Assembly: GCA_964408805.1 (NCBI GenBank)
Contig: CAYPAV010000001.1
Span: forward strand, 558,001-622,000
Length of the DNA: 64,000 nucleotides
Reading direction: 5' to 3'
Source of the DNA: CAYPAV01 sp964408805
Lineage (GTDB): Bacteria; Pseudomonadota; Alphaproteobacteria; UBA8366
Both the position numbers and the translations under genes were made by a program. Numbering within the stretch: the first letter of the stretch is position 1; each line of letters begins with the position of its first letter. The notes below the pieces were generated by a model. It did not search any database and was not told the DNA's origin. It worked only from the letters and a program-made list of their open reading frames with translations. Below, piece after piece: positions 1-8,545 of the stretch.

Positions 1-354
1 ATGTATTTCATCTGGCGCGGTGATGTCAGCGCGCTGTATTTCACCTGTGCCTTCGATATGCGGGTCCCCGACAACCGCCGCGCGGACATCGTCGAGCTGC
101 TGGCGCTGGTCAATGAAAAGCTCTGGCTCGGCCATTTCGACCTCTCCTCGGAGGACAATCTGCCGATGTTCCGCCAGACCATGTTGACCCGGGGCTGGCA
201 GCGGCTTAGCGTCGAGCAATTGGAGGATCTGGTCGATATTGCGCTCTGCGAGTGCGAGCGCTTCTACCCCGCCTTTCAGTTCGTCATCTGGGCGGGCCAC
301 GCGCCGCATGACGCGATGTCGATGGCGATCATGGAAACCGCCGGAGAGGCCTGA
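1..354 (+). CDS. YbjN domain-containing protein (5' truncated)
   Basis: The visible 117 residues match the C-terminal two thirds of alphaproteobacterial YbjN-family proteins, with the typical segment around residues 16-45 (TCAFDMRVPD then LLALVNEKLWLGHFDL). Family members are usually about 160-170 residues, so roughly 50 N-terminal residues probably lie before the window and the ATG at base 1 is likely an internal methionine. YbjN is a putative sensory or chaperone-like fold of unclear function. The gene ends 8 bp before proC, an arrangement common in alphaproteobacteria, so the two are probably cotranscribed. Confidence 0.8.
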   Translation: MYFIWRGDVSALYFTCAFDMRVPDNRRADIVELLALVNEKLWLGHFDLSSEDNLPMFRQTMLTRGWQRLSVEQLEDLVDIALCECERFYPAFQFVIWAGHAPHDAMSMAIMETAGEA

Positions 355-362
355 CCCCTGCC

Positions 363-1184
363 ATGACCCTGACCGTGCAACGGCCCCTCGTGCTCGTCGG
401 CTGCGGCAAGATGGGCGGCGCCATGCTGTCGGGTTGGCTGGAAAGCGGCATCGCCGCCGCCGGCGTCATCGCGGTCGAGCCGATGGGTGCTGCCGATTTC
501 GACGGGCGGCCCGAGGTCGAGATTGTCGCCGGGCCGGAGGCGTTGCCCGAAACGCTGGATCCGGAAGTCGTCGTCTTCGCCGTCAAGCCGCAGCAGATGG
601 ACGAGGTGGCCGGCGCCTATCGGCGGTTCGCCGCGCCGGGCACGGTCTTCCTGTCGATTGCCGCCGGCACCACGATTTCGTATTTCACCCAGCAACTCGG
701 GCCCGGTGCCGCGATCGTCCGGGCAATGCCGAACACGCCGGCCGCGATCGGCCAGGGCATCACCGTCTGTTGCGGCAATGCGGTGGCCAGTGCCGCGCAA
801 GGAGAGCTTTGCCGCGCCCTCCTGTCGGCGGTCGGCGAGGCCATCGTCGTCGACGACGAAGCCTTGATCGACGGCGTGACCGCCCTTTCGGGCAGCGGCC
901 CCGCTTATATTTTCCTGTTGATCGAATGCATGACCGAGGCGGGGGTCGCGGTCGGTTTGCCGCGCGACCTGGCGGCGCGACTGGCGCTGGTCACCGTCGC
1001 GGGGTCCGGGCAATTGGCGCTGACCGGTGATGTGCCGCCGGCGACGCTCCGCGAGAACGTCACGAGTCCCGGCGGGACGACTTTCGAAGCGCTCCAAGTG
1101 CTGATGGCGGAAGACGGCTTGCAGCCGCTGATGACCCGCGCCATCGAGGCGGCGGCGCGGCGGAGCCGGGAACTCGCCGGCTGA
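363..1184 (+). CDS. proC: Pyrroline-5-carboxylate reductase
   Basis: Last step of proline biosynthesis: NAD(P)H-dependent reduction of 1-pyrroline-5-carboxylate to proline in the cytoplasm. The 273-residue length is normal. An N-terminal Rossmann motif (GCGKMGGAM, residues 13-21) is followed by the PNTPAAIGQG segment and the C-terminal dimerisation and substrate region with ALSGSGPAYIF and ENVTSPGGTT, the family signature. It follows the YbjN gene by 8 bp and precedes a TetR-type regulator. proA lies 36 kb away, so the proline pathway is dispersed in this genome. Confidence 0.95.
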   Translation: MTLTVQRPLVLVGCGKMGGAMLSGWLESGIAAAGVIAVEPMGAADFDGRPEVEIVAGPEALPETLDPEVVVFAVKPQQMDEVAGAYRRFAAPGTVFLSIAAGTTISYFTQQLGPGAAIVRAMPNTPAAIGQGITVCCGNAVASAAQGELCRALLSAVGEAIVVDDEALIDGVTALSGSGPAYIFLLIECMTEAGVAVGLPRDLAARLALVTVAGSGQLALTGDVPPATLRENVTSPGGTTFEALQVLMAEDGLQPLMTRAIEAAARRSRELAG

Positions 1185-1232
1185 TCCCTTTCCGTTGCGC
1201 CATTTGGGCGAAACTCGGATAATGACCGGGTC

Positions 1233-1847
1233 ATGGCCAAACAGCCCGCCACGATTAGAAAGATGATGGTCGCCGCGGCATTGGACTTAGCGGCGGAGCA
1301 GGGTTGGCGTCGTCTCCGGCTCGCCGAAATCGCCGCGCGCGCGGGGCTCGCGCTTCATGAAATCCGACCTCACTTTGCCTGCAAGACCGCGCTCCTCGCC
1401 GCCGCGATCGCGGAGATCGATAGGCGGGTTCTGGAACGGGAGACCGCGTTCGAGACCGACGATACGCCCCATGACCGCCTGTTCGAGGTCTTGATGCGCC
1501 GGTTCGATGCGCTGGTGCCGCATCGCGACGCGGTCGCGGCGATTCTGCGAGATTTGCCCGGCGATCCGCTCTCATTGCTTCTGGTGGCACCCGGAGCGCT
1601 GGCCTCGATGGGTTGGATGCTGGAGGCGGCGGGCCTCTCGGCCGGCGGGGTGATGGGGGCCCTTCGCGCCAAGGGGCTGGCCGTGGTCTGGCTGGCGACG
1701 CTGCGGGTTTGGCTCCGCGACGACACGTCTGACCTTGCCCGCACGATGGCCGCGCTTGACCGGAACTTGCGCCGGGCGGGCTGTGCCGCGAGCCTCCTGG
1801 ACCGTGCGCCGAAAGCACCGCTCTCCGCCGAGGAAAGCCCGGCCTGA
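1233..1847 (+). CDS. TetR family transcriptional regulator
   Basis: A 204-residue protein with an N-terminal helix-turn-helix of TetR type (residues 8-50: AALDLAAEQGWRRLRLAEIA, then ARAGLALHEIRPHF and the KTALLAA stretch) and an all-helical C-terminal ligand-binding half. In alphaproteobacteria proteins of this shape next to proC are sometimes described as COQ9-like or TetR. The ligand and targets are unknown. It lies 48 bp after proC on the same strand, so it may be cotranscribed. Confidence 0.75.
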   Translation: MAKQPATIRKMMVAAALDLAAEQGWRRLRLAEIAARAGLALHEIRPHFACKTALLAAAIAEIDRRVLERETAFETDDTPHDRLFEVLMRRFDALVPHRDAVAAILRDLPGDPLSLLLVAPGALASMGWMLEAAGLSAGGVMGALRAKGLAVVWLATLRVWLRDDTSDLARTMAALDRNLRRAGCAASLLDRAPKAPLSAEESPA

Positions 1848-1909
1848 CCCCGCTTTCCAGCGCATTTTCCAATTGCTATTGTCGCCGCGCCAATCAGGAG
1901 GCGGATGTT

Positions 1910-2272
1910 ATGGCGGTGATGGAATTTCCCGAAAGCGAGACCATCGGTTTCGATGATTTCCAGAAGGTGGAAATCCGGGTCGGTACGATCCGGCGGGCCG
2001 AGCCCTTTCCGGAGGCCCGCCAGCCGGCGCTTAAGATCTGGGTCGATTTCGGTCCCGAGATCGGCGAGCGCAAGACCTCCGCCCAGGTGACCGCGCACTA
2101 TGATATCGAGAGCCTGCCCGGCCGGCAGGTCGCCGCCGTTTTGAACTTTCCGTCGAAGCAGATCGGCAAGTTCATGTCGGAGGTCTTGATCCTTGGTTTT
2201 CCGGACGCGGCCGGCGAGGTGGTGCTGGTCAGTCCGGATCTGCCGGTTCCCGACGGCGGCCGACTTTATTGA
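1910..2272 (+). CDS. CsaA-like tRNA-binding domain protein
   Basis: A 120-residue stand-alone tRNA-binding OB-fold protein of the CsaA type, related to the C-terminal domain of MetG and to Trbp111. The family pattern is visible: DFQKVEIRVGTI (residues 16-27), the KTSAQVT segment, and the C-terminal FMSEVLILGFPDA. CsaA proteins have been described as export-related chaperones and as tRNA binders. The start is set by a strong AGGAGG ribosome-binding site 6-11 bases upstream. It converges on the sensor kinase gene, with only 9 bp between the stop codons. Confidence 0.88.
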   Translation: MAVMEFPESETIGFDDFQKVEIRVGTIRRAEPFPEARQPALKIWVDFGPEIGERKTSAQVTAHYDIESLPGRQVAAVLNFPSKQIGKFMSEVLILGFPDAAGEVVLVSPDLPVPDGGRLY

Positions 2273-2281
2273 GGAACGGGT

Positions 2282-3607
2282 TCAGAGCGGCAGTCTGAGC
2301 CGGGCGCGAAGTCCGTCCTGGGGTGATTTTTCCAGTTCGATATCGCCGCCATGGGCGCGCGCGATATCCCGCGCGATGGCGAGTCCGAGGCCGGTGCCGC
2401 CGGTATCCGGATTGCGCGAACGATCGAGCCGGTAGAACGGACGGAAGACGTTTTCCAGCTCCTCTGGCGGGATGCCGGGGCCATCGTCGTCGACGGTGAT
2501 TTCGATCATGTTGCCGCGTTGTCCGGCCCGCACCCAGACGTGATCGCCATAGCGCGAGGCATTGGCGATCAGGTTGTCGAGGCAGCGGCCGAATGCGTTC
2601 CGCTTCATGGGCATCGTCCATTGCCCTTCCAGATGGAGATCGATCGCCACACCATTGCGCCGCCAATTCGCCACCAGGTCCTCTATCAACCGGTCGAGCG
2701 GCAATTCGACCGAGACTTCGTCGCCCTCGCCCCGGGCGAAGGTGAGGTAGCCTTCGATCATGCGTTCCATCTCGCCCACGTCGGCCCGCAGCTCTTCGAC
2801 CTCGGGCGAATTGTCCAGCATGGCGAGCTGTAATTTCATGCGGGTCATCGGCGTGCGGAGGTCGTGGCTAACACCGGAGAGCATGTCCGTACGCTGGCGC
2901 ATTTGGCGGCGAATGCGTTCGCGCATGCGGTTGAAGGCGGTCGCCGCCAGGCGGACCTCCGTGGCGCCCTGAAGGCGGAAATCCCGACCGGCCGCTTCCG
3001 CTCCCTTGCCAAAGGCATCCGCCGCCTGGGCCAGTCTTCGGATCGGCCGCACCTGATTGCGCATGAAGACCGAGGCGACGGCGAACAGCACCAAGGAGGT
3101 GCCGACCATCCACAGGATGAAAATATAGGTCGTCGAACTGAACAACCGCTTGCCCGGCGCGACCACGGTCAGCACCGCGTTGGGCAGTTGAATGTCGATG
3201 ACCACCCGGGTCTTGAACGAGGAACTGTCGATCACGAACGGCTTCCGCACCCTCTCGCCGAGTGAATGGGCCAGTGTCGAATCCAGTATCCCGCCGTATT
3301 CCGCCTCCGTATTGGGAAGGATCTCACCCGGCTTCAGAATGAGCTGCAACCCCTTGTGTTGCCGAGCGAGAACGAACAAGGCGGTCCGCCGGCGGGCGCT
3401 CGGATCGACCCGCATCTCCTCGATCACCCAAGCAATGTCGCCGGAGATGGAATTGGCGAGCCGCCGCGTGATGGTGTCCCAATGTCGGTCGAAAAAGATC
3501 CAAGTCGAGACCACCTGAAGCATGATCAGGGGTGTCACGATGATCATCAGAGACCGGCCGAAAAGCGATTTCGGCAGCATTTGTTTCAACATCAGGCGCG
3601 GATGCAT
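2282..3607 (-). CDS. EnvZ-like sensor histidine kinase
   Basis: A 441-residue membrane kinase. It has a first membrane helix at about 18-37, a periplasmic sensor of about 120 residues, a second helix at about 161-182 and a HAMP linker (about 183-238). The HisKA box SGVSHDLRTP contains the phosphoacceptor His248. The HATPase_c domain has an N box (N345, N349), DDGPGIP (374-380) and GGTGLGLAI. It starts 10 bp after the OmpR-type regulator, so the two form a two-component system. The signal is unknown; EnvZ-type kinases often sense envelope or osmotic state. Confidence 0.92.
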   Translation of the reverse strand: MHPRLMLKQMLPKSLFGRSLMIIVTPLIMLQVVSTWIFFDRHWDTITRRLANSISGDIAWVIEEMRVDPSARRRTALFVLARQHKGLQLILKPGEILPNTEAEYGGILDSTLAHSLGERVRKPFVIDSSSFKTRVVIDIQLPNAVLTVVAPGKRLFSSTTYIFILWMVGTSLVLFAVASVFMRNQVRPIRRLAQAADAFGKGAEAAGRDFRLQGATEVRLAATAFNRMRERIRRQMRQRTDMLSGVSHDLRTPMTRMKLQLAMLDNSPEVEELRADVGEMERMIEGYLTFARGEGDEVSVELPLDRLIEDLVANWRRNGVAIDLHLEGQWTMPMKRNAFGRCLDNLIANASRYGDHVWVRAGQRGNMIEITVDDDGPGIPPEELENVFRPFYRLDRSRNPDTGGTGLGLAIARDIARAHGGDIELEKSPQDGLRARLRLPL

Positions 3608-3617
3608 GCCGGCTGCC

Positions 3618-4319
3618 TCAATCGGGTCGCAACACGTAGCCGCGGCCGCGCACGGTCTGGAGATAGCGCGGCAGCTTCGGGTCCGGCTCGATCTTCCGGC
3701 GGAGGCGCGTCACCTGCACGTCCACCGTGCGTTCGCCGCCGTCGATGGCACACCGCTGGGACAAGTCTTCCCGGCTCAGGATTTGCCCGGGTTCGCGCGC
3801 CAGGGCGGCGAGCAGGCTCGTCTCCGTGGTGGTCAAATGCACCGGCTCGTTCCCGTCGAGCAGAAGTTCGCGGCCAAGATCGAAGACGATCTGGCCGAGC
3901 GAAATATGGCCGAGCTGAGCCGGGCCGGCTGCTGCCGGTTCGTCGGTGACGCGGCGGAGAATGGTCTGAATGCGAAGCAGCAGTTCCCGCGGCTCGAACG
4001 GTTTCGCGAGATAGTCGTCGACACCCGCTTCCAGCCCGTCGATCCGTGCCTCCACCTCGCCCATCGCCGTCAGCATCAGAATTGGCGTCCGATCGGTCTC
4101 GCGCAAGGAACGGGCGAAACTCAAACCGTCTTCGCCCGGCATCATCCGGTCGAGCACCAGGAGATCGAATTGGAGGCTCTCCATCTGATGCCGCGCCGCC
4201 GCCGCATCGGCCGCGACGGAGACGCGCAACGCGTTGTCCATGAGATATCTGCGCAGCAATTCGCGGAGTCGCGTGTCGTCATCGACGACCAGCACATGCG
4301 GCGTGTCGTCATTCAGCAT
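3618..4319 (-). CDS. OmpR-family response regulator (PetR-like)
   Basis: A 233-residue two-domain regulator. The receiver domain has the acidic pocket at VVDDD (residues 11-15), the phosphoacceptor Asp57 (LLVLDRMMPG) and Lys107 (AKPF). The C-terminal winged helix ends with RTVDVQVTRLRRKIEPDP and GRGYVLRPD. The MarR-like gene directly upstream gives the gene order of petP-petR described in Rhodobacter, here followed by the cognate kinase. I chose the ATG at 4319 because a GAGG lies about 10 bases upstream; an in-frame GTG at 4328 is an alternative. Confidence 0.92.
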   Translation of the reverse strand: MLNDDTPHVLVVDDDTRLRELLRRYLMDNALRVSVAADAAAARHQMESLQFDLLVLDRMMPGEDGLSFARSLRETDRTPILMLTAMGEVEARIDGLEAGVDDYLAKPFEPRELLLRIQTILRRVTDEPAAAGPAQLGHISLGQIVFDLGRELLLDGNEPVHLTTTETSLLAALAREPGQILSREDLSQRCAIDGGERTVDVQVTRLRRKIEPDPKLPRYLQTVRGRGYVLRPD

Positions 4320-4331
4320 GCGCCCCACGCC

Positions 4332-4841
4332 TCAACTTCGCTCGAATCGGAGGCGATCCTCGGTCGTCGACATCACCCCCAGCAGGACCTTTCGAAACCC
4401 TTCCACCGCCTCGGCACCGGCTTCCCTGTAGGCCCGGGCGATCCGTTCGCGCTGGTCCCGCGTCAAGCGTTGCTCGAGTTGACGCCCCTTCTCGGTCAGT
4501 TCCAGCAGGCGCTGGCGCCGGTCGCGCGTGCCCTGTCGCTGTAGGATGAAGCCCTCGCGCACCAGCTGGCCGAGAACCCGGCTCAGGCTCTGCTTGGTGA
4601 TCTTCAGGATGCCCAGAAGATCCGAAACCGTCAGGCCCGGATACCGGCCGACGAAATAGATCACCCGATGATGGGCCCGGCCGAAACCGAAATCACGCAG
4701 GAACTCGTCCGGCTCGGAGGTGAAATCGCGATAGGCGAAGAACAACATCTCGATACCCTGGCGCAATTCCTCGTCGCGCAGGAAAAGCGGATTCACTTGA
4801 CCGCGCTGCGGCGGTTTGGTCGGGGAAGTTATGTCAGCCAT
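4332..4841 (-). CDS. MarR family transcriptional regulator (PetP-like)
   Basis: A 169-residue winged-helix regulator. The LLGILKITKQSLSRVLGQLVREGF stretch is the MarR recognition-helix region, followed by the wing (RQGTRDRRQRLLELTEKG). The early LRDEELRQGIEMLFFAYRDF segment and GRAHHRVIYFVGR resemble PetP. The OmpR gene follows 12 bp downstream, so it probably heads a three-gene regulator unit. The start at 4841 is preferred over 4904 because it leaves the inverted repeat at 4884-4900 in the leader, as expected for autoregulation, but its ribosome-binding site is weak. Confidence 0.88.
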   Translation of the reverse strand: MADITSPTKPPQRGQVNPLFLRDEELRQGIEMLFFAYRDFTSEPDEFLRDFGFGRAHHRVIYFVGRYPGLTVSDLLGILKITKQSLSRVLGQLVREGFILQRQGTRDRRQRLLELTEKGRQLEQRLTRDQRERIARAYREAGAEAVEGFRKVLLGVMSTTEDRLRFERS

Positions 4842-4842
4842 G

Positions 4843-4871
4843 TTGACATATATGCCTCGAACTGCTACATC
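4843..4871 (+). promoter_or_regulatory. Candidate promoter toward ilvE
   Basis: A perfect -35 hexamer TTGACA (4843-4848) is followed, after 17 bp, by TACATC (4866-4871), a modest -10. It reads toward ilvE, whose ATG is at 4987, and overlaps the start codon of the divergent MarR gene. The -10 match is weak, so the call is tentative. Confidence 0.35.
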
Positions 4872-4883
4872 GCGCAACCTTGT

Positions 4884-4900
4884 TTGACGGAATCTGTCAA
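4884..4900. promoter_or_regulatory. Inverted repeat TTGAC-N7-GTCAA, candidate MarR operator
   Basis: A perfect 5-bp inverted repeat with a 7-bp spacer lies between the divergent MarR-type regulator and ilvE. Size and position fit an autoregulatory MarR operator: MarR dimers bind palindromes of about 16-20 bp in their own promoters. Its left half also looks like a -35 element for either strand, so an overlap of operator and promoter is possible. Confidence 0.4.
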
Positions 4901-4986
4901 TCATGAGTCGACAAAAGTAAGATTTTAAGCGATTGCCCCCTTGAAACGTAATAAAATTACCAAGGGCAAGCGCGGGAGCGAAGAGA

Positions 4987-5898
4987 ATGGATATGCTGCC
5001 TTTCGACGACCGGCCGGGCGTGATCTGGTTTGACGGCGCCTTGGTGCCGTGGAACGACGCCCAGCTGCATGTTCTGAATCACGGATTGCATTATGCGTCT
5101 GCGGTTTTCGAGGGCGAGCGGAGCTATGGCGGGACGATCTTCCATCTCTCGGAACATACCGCCCGGTTGTTGGCGGGCGCCCGCACGCTCGATTTCGAGA
5201 TTCCCTATTCGGCCGCGGAGGTCGACGCCGCCTGCAACGCCGTGATCGTCGAAAACGGGATCTCCGACGGCTACGTCCGGCCGATCGCTTGGCGCGGCGC
5301 GGAGATGATGGGCGTTTCCGCCCAGACGACGAAAATTCACCTTGCGGTGGCGGCTTGGGAGTGGCCGGCCTATTTCTCGCCCGATGCGCGGATGAAGGGT
5401 ATTCGCATGTCCTGGGCGAAGTGGCGCCGTCCCGATCCCGCGACCATTCCCTGCCAGACCAAGGCGACCGGTCTCTACATGATCTGCACGCTCTCCAAAC
5501 ACGCGGCCGAGGCGGCGGGTTACGCGGACGCTCTGATGCTCGACTACCGCGGCTATATCGCGGAGGCGACGGGGGCGAACATCTTCTTCCTAATTGACGG
5601 TAAGCTGCACACCCCGAAACCGGATTGCTTTCTCGACGGCATTACCAAGCGGACCGTGATGGGGCTGGCCGAGGCGCGCGGCGTCGAGATTATCGAGCGG
5701 CATATCAAACCGGACGAGATCAGCGCCGCCAGCGAAGTGTTCCTCACCGGAACAGCGGTCGAGGTGACCCCGGTCGCCGAAATCGGCGACCTGACGTTTA
5801 CCCCCGGCAACCTGACGCGCGCACTGATGGACGACTACGATACGTTGGTCCAGCGGACCGATGACCGGACGGCGCTGGTCAGTACGAGCGCCGCCTAA
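4987..5898 (+). CDS. ilvE: Branched-chain amino acid aminotransferase
   Basis: A PLP-dependent fold-type IV aminotransferase for the last step of valine, leucine and isoleucine synthesis. The 303-residue length is normal. Landmarks are the N-terminal HGLHYASAVFEGER, the PLP lysine K159 in CQTKATGLYM, the EATGANIFF motif and the C-terminal EVFLTGTAVEVTPV loop that binds the cofactor phosphate. It has its own 5' region, shared divergently with the regulator unit, and overlaps the convergent small membrane-protein gene by 4 bp at the stop codons. Confidence 0.94.
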   Translation: MDMLPFDDRPGVIWFDGALVPWNDAQLHVLNHGLHYASAVFEGERSYGGTIFHLSEHTARLLAGARTLDFEIPYSAAEVDAACNAVIVENGISDGYVRPIAWRGAEMMGVSAQTTKIHLAVAAWEWPAYFSPDARMKGIRMSWAKWRRPDPATIPCQTKATGLYMICTLSKHAAEAAGYADALMLDYRGYIAEATGANIFFLIDGKLHTPKPDCFLDGITKRTVMGLAEARGVEIIERHIKPDEISAASEVFLTGTAVEVTPVAEIGDLTFTPGNLTRALMDDYDTLVQRTDDRTALVSTSAA

Positions 5899-6248
5899 TC
5901 TCGACCATCGCGGAAAATTTCTAGGCGCCGATTGCGCGGCAGGAAGGGCGCCAGACACATGGCGGCGCCGCGGAAGTGGTCGGGTGACTTCGGCTGAACC
6001 GTGCGATAGACCGGCAACGGTTTCGGGAGCCGCCGCCTGGTCCGGACCGACGCGTACCAGCAGGCCAAGACCAGCATGCCGAAGAGAACGGTCGGAATGA
6101 GGATCAGTGCGGTCGCCGAGGAGATGCCGAAGGAAAGGCTGAGAAGAACCAGCACCAGCAGGAACGGCATCACCTGCATGAAGAACGCCAACAGGACGAT
6201 CGTCATCCAAAGACCGATATTTAGCACCGCCATGAGGGTCGGATTCAT
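5895..6248 (-). CDS. Small membrane protein of unknown function
   Basis: A 117-residue protein. The first two thirds are strongly hydrophobic, with two or three membrane helices (about residues 8-30 and 38-65), followed by a basic cytoplasmic tail (SVRTRRRLPKPLP). I do not recognise a named family. The start at 6248 puts a methionine directly before the first helix; a longer in-frame version back to 6341 would add an unlikely charged N-terminus. Its stop overlaps that of ilvE, and it is divergent from the phosphoesterase gene. Confidence 0.65.
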   Translation of the reverse strand: MNPTLMAVLNIGLWMTIVLLAFFMQVMPFLLVLVLLSLSFGISSATALILIPTVLFGMLVLACWYASVRTRRRLPKPLPVYRTVQPKSPDHFRGAAMCLAPFLPRNRRLEIFRDGRD

Positions 6249-6400
6249 GAAATAGGCCTTTCCCACCCGCGAATTGCGACGCCTCTCCGCATCGCCGACG
6301 GGGAAATTGTGCCATTTCCGAGCCCGGGGCGAAAGCCGCAATGCGGGGAATGGCCAACCGCTTGCGAAAACGTGAACAACGTCCTACCACATTGAATGTC

Positions 6401-7180
6401 ATGGAACGGCTGCGAATTCTCCATATTACGGATCTTCATCTCCGCGACGCGCTGCCGGGTACCGCCGATCGCAAGGAGCGGCTGTCACGCGAGGTCTCGG
6501 GCGCCCTGGAGCGGCTGGCGGGACGGCTCGGCGACTGGACGCCCGACGTCCTCGCTGTTTCGGGCGATCTCCTCGACGTTCCGGACGAGGTGATCGACGG
6601 CAGGCTGGCCCGAACCGATCCGGCGGCCCGGACGCTGGCCGCCGACCAGGCCGCGCGCGACTACCGCCTCATGCGGGACCGCTTCGACGCCTTCGATCTT
6701 CCCTATATCGTGATCCCGGGGAACCATGATCTTCGCGCGGCTTTCGAACCTGTTTTCAAGCGGAAAACGCGGCCGCTCGAACTCGGCCGGTTCAAGTTCC
6801 TCGGTTTCGATGACGATCTCGATACCGCAAGAAAACCGTTTCGTCCGCCGGCGGAGTTGGCGCGGTTTCGGGCGGCACTGGAGGACGGGTCGCCGGGCCG
6901 GACACAGATCCATATCCAGCATTATCTCGTCGCACCCAGGATATTTCGCCGCCACCACTATTCCTATCCGGCCGATCTTGCGTTGCGGCGGCGCCTCGAG
7001 GGGTCGGGCCGGGTCGGCGGCGTGCTCTCCGGCCATTATCACCCCGGTGCCTGGACACGGAGCCCGGCCGGTGTCGTCTATTCGACCGCGCCGGCCTTCG
7101 GCGAGGCGCCGTTTCCCGTCCGCTTGCTCGACTTCATGCCCGACGGCACGGTCGAAATGGCGGATATGGGGGTCGATTGA
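6401..7180 (+). CDS. Calcineurin-like metallophosphoesterase
   Basis: A 259-residue protein with all the metallophosphoesterase metal-ligand motifs in order: ITDLHL (D-x-H), VSGDLLD (GDxxD), IPGNHD, a later histidine in IQHYLV and SGHYHPG (GHxH). This suggests an active dinuclear metal centre, as in the CpdA / Icc-like cyclic nucleotide phosphodiesterases and related nucleases. The substrate cannot be told from the sequence. There is no signal peptide, so it should be cytoplasmic. It precedes the selenoprotein gene by 81 bp on the same strand. Confidence 0.85.
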   Translation: MERLRILHITDLHLRDALPGTADRKERLSREVSGALERLAGRLGDWTPDVLAVSGDLLDVPDEVIDGRLARTDPAARTLAADQAARDYRLMRDRFDAFDLPYIVIPGNHDLRAAFEPVFKRKTRPLELGRFKFLGFDDDLDTARKPFRPPAELARFRAALEDGSPGRTQIHIQHYLVAPRIFRRHHYSYPADLALRRRLEGSGRVGGVLSGHYHPGAWTRSPAGVVYSTAPAFGEAPFPVRLLDFMPDGTVEMADMGVD

Positions 7181-7261
7181 ACTTTCACGAAGTCGTGGCT
7201 GGCCTTGGCGGTCCCGATAGGGGACGCTGGGCGGCGACAAAACAAAACGGAGCGCCGCCAC

Positions 7262-8512
7262 ATGGTGCGAATGACCGATCTTCCGGACTACGAACAGGAA
7301 TATCTCCTGGCCTTGCCTTGTCCGACATTCGACGAAACACCCTGGGTCGAGGGCCCGGCGCTTGCCGAGCGGCGGGTCGCGGTCATTTCGACCGCCGGGA
7401 TTCAACGCCGCGAGGACCGGCCGTTCCTACGCGGCGATGCGGATTATCGGGTTTTCCACCGGGATACCGATCCGGCCGACATCCTCATGAGCCATATTTC
7501 GGTTAATTTCGATCGCAGCGGCTTTCAGCAGGATCTGAACGTCGTCTTTCCGATCGAACGCCTGAAGGAATTGGCCGAAGATGGTGTCATCGGAAGCGTT
7601 GCCGACTATCACTATTCCTTCATGGGCGCGACCGAACCGAACGAGATGGAGCCGCTGGTGCGTGAGCTTGCGCGCGATCTCAAGGCGGACAAAGTCGATG
7701 CGGTGCTGCTGGCACCCGTCTGACCGCGATGCACTTGCGCCGTGAGCGCCTTGGGGCATTATCTGGAAGACGAAGGGTTGGCGACGACGCAAATCAGTCT
7801 GGTCCGGCTTCATACCGAAAAAATTAAACCACCGAGGGCGCTTTGGGTTCCGTTCGAACTCGGCCGGCCGTTCGGCGCGCCGGGGAATGCCGACTTTCAG
7901 CGGCGCGTCGTGACGGCGGTTCTCGAACTATTCGAGCGCGATCGAGGACCGGTCCTGGAGGATTTCACACAGGATGCGCCCGCCGCCGGAACGGAGGACA
8001 CGGCGGCGGGTTGGGTTTGTCCGGTGGCGCTCGGCGCGCCGCCCGAACTCGATGGCGACGATACCGGGCTGGGGCGCGCCCTGCTCGGCGAGATGCATCG
8101 CCTGCGGCCGTGGTACGATATGGGTTGCGAGGCGCGCGGCGGACGCACCACCGTCGGCGTCTCGGGCTTCGAGCTCGACGATTTGGCGCCTTTCATCATC
8201 GGATTTCTGGGTGCGGATTGGCCGGAGAATCCGCGCGCTGATCTGACCCGCGCCAACACCCTTAAAATGGCCGTCGAGGATCTTCGGAACTTCTACTTCG
8301 AAGCGGCGACCTCGCGTCCCGGCGAAAAGGCCGGGAGCGGCGAGTTGCAGGATTGGTTCTGGGACGAAACGGCGGCCGGCCGCGTTTTCGGCGCGCTGAG
8401 CGAGATCGCGATGGCCAGCGACGACCCGGAGATGCGCCTCCTTGGGGATAAAACGCTGATTCCGCGCCGCCAAGTCATGCGGGCGCGGGCGGCGACCCGG
8501 AAAGCTTCCTGA
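7262..8512 (+). CDS. Selenoprotein of the glycine/betaine reductase B (GrdB) family, UGA read as selenocysteine
   Basis: One continuous reading frame is interrupted only by TGA at 7721-7723. Before it lies a GrdB-like N-terminal half (153 residues ending VLLAPV), and after it the frame runs on to 8512, giving 416 residues with Sec154. The local motif is U-P-R-C-T-C (Sec154, Cys157, Cys159), a redox UxxCxC site like that of GrdB/PrdB relatives. The downstream part has the KPPRALWVPFELGRPFG segment typical of stand-alone proteobacterial GrdB-like proteins. A conventional gene call would split it at the TGA and use GTG 7742 as a false start. The ATG at 7262 has GGAG 9 bases upstream. The reaction is unknown; the partners of classical glycine reductase are absent here. 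Confidence 0.85.
7721..7759 (+). promoter_or_regulatory. Candidate bacterial SECIS element after the in-frame UGA
   Basis: Directly after the UGA the RNA can form an outer stem ATGC (7729-7732) with GCAT (7756-7759) and an inner stem GCGC (7737-7740) with GCGC (7746-7749), capped by a five-base loop CGTGA (7741-7745). The loop starts 18 bases after the UGA and has G in its second position, as expected for SelB-binding hairpins. Pairing was done by eye. Confidence 0.55.
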
Positions 8513-8545
8513 TCGGGCCGCCCGCCATCCCGATGCCTGGTCGGT

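Noticed and set aside
7742..8512. A separate gene starting at GTG 7742
   Set aside because: It is in frame with the upstream GrdB-like half across a single TGA, has no ribosome-binding site, and starts within the redox motif; read-through as selenoprotein explains it better.
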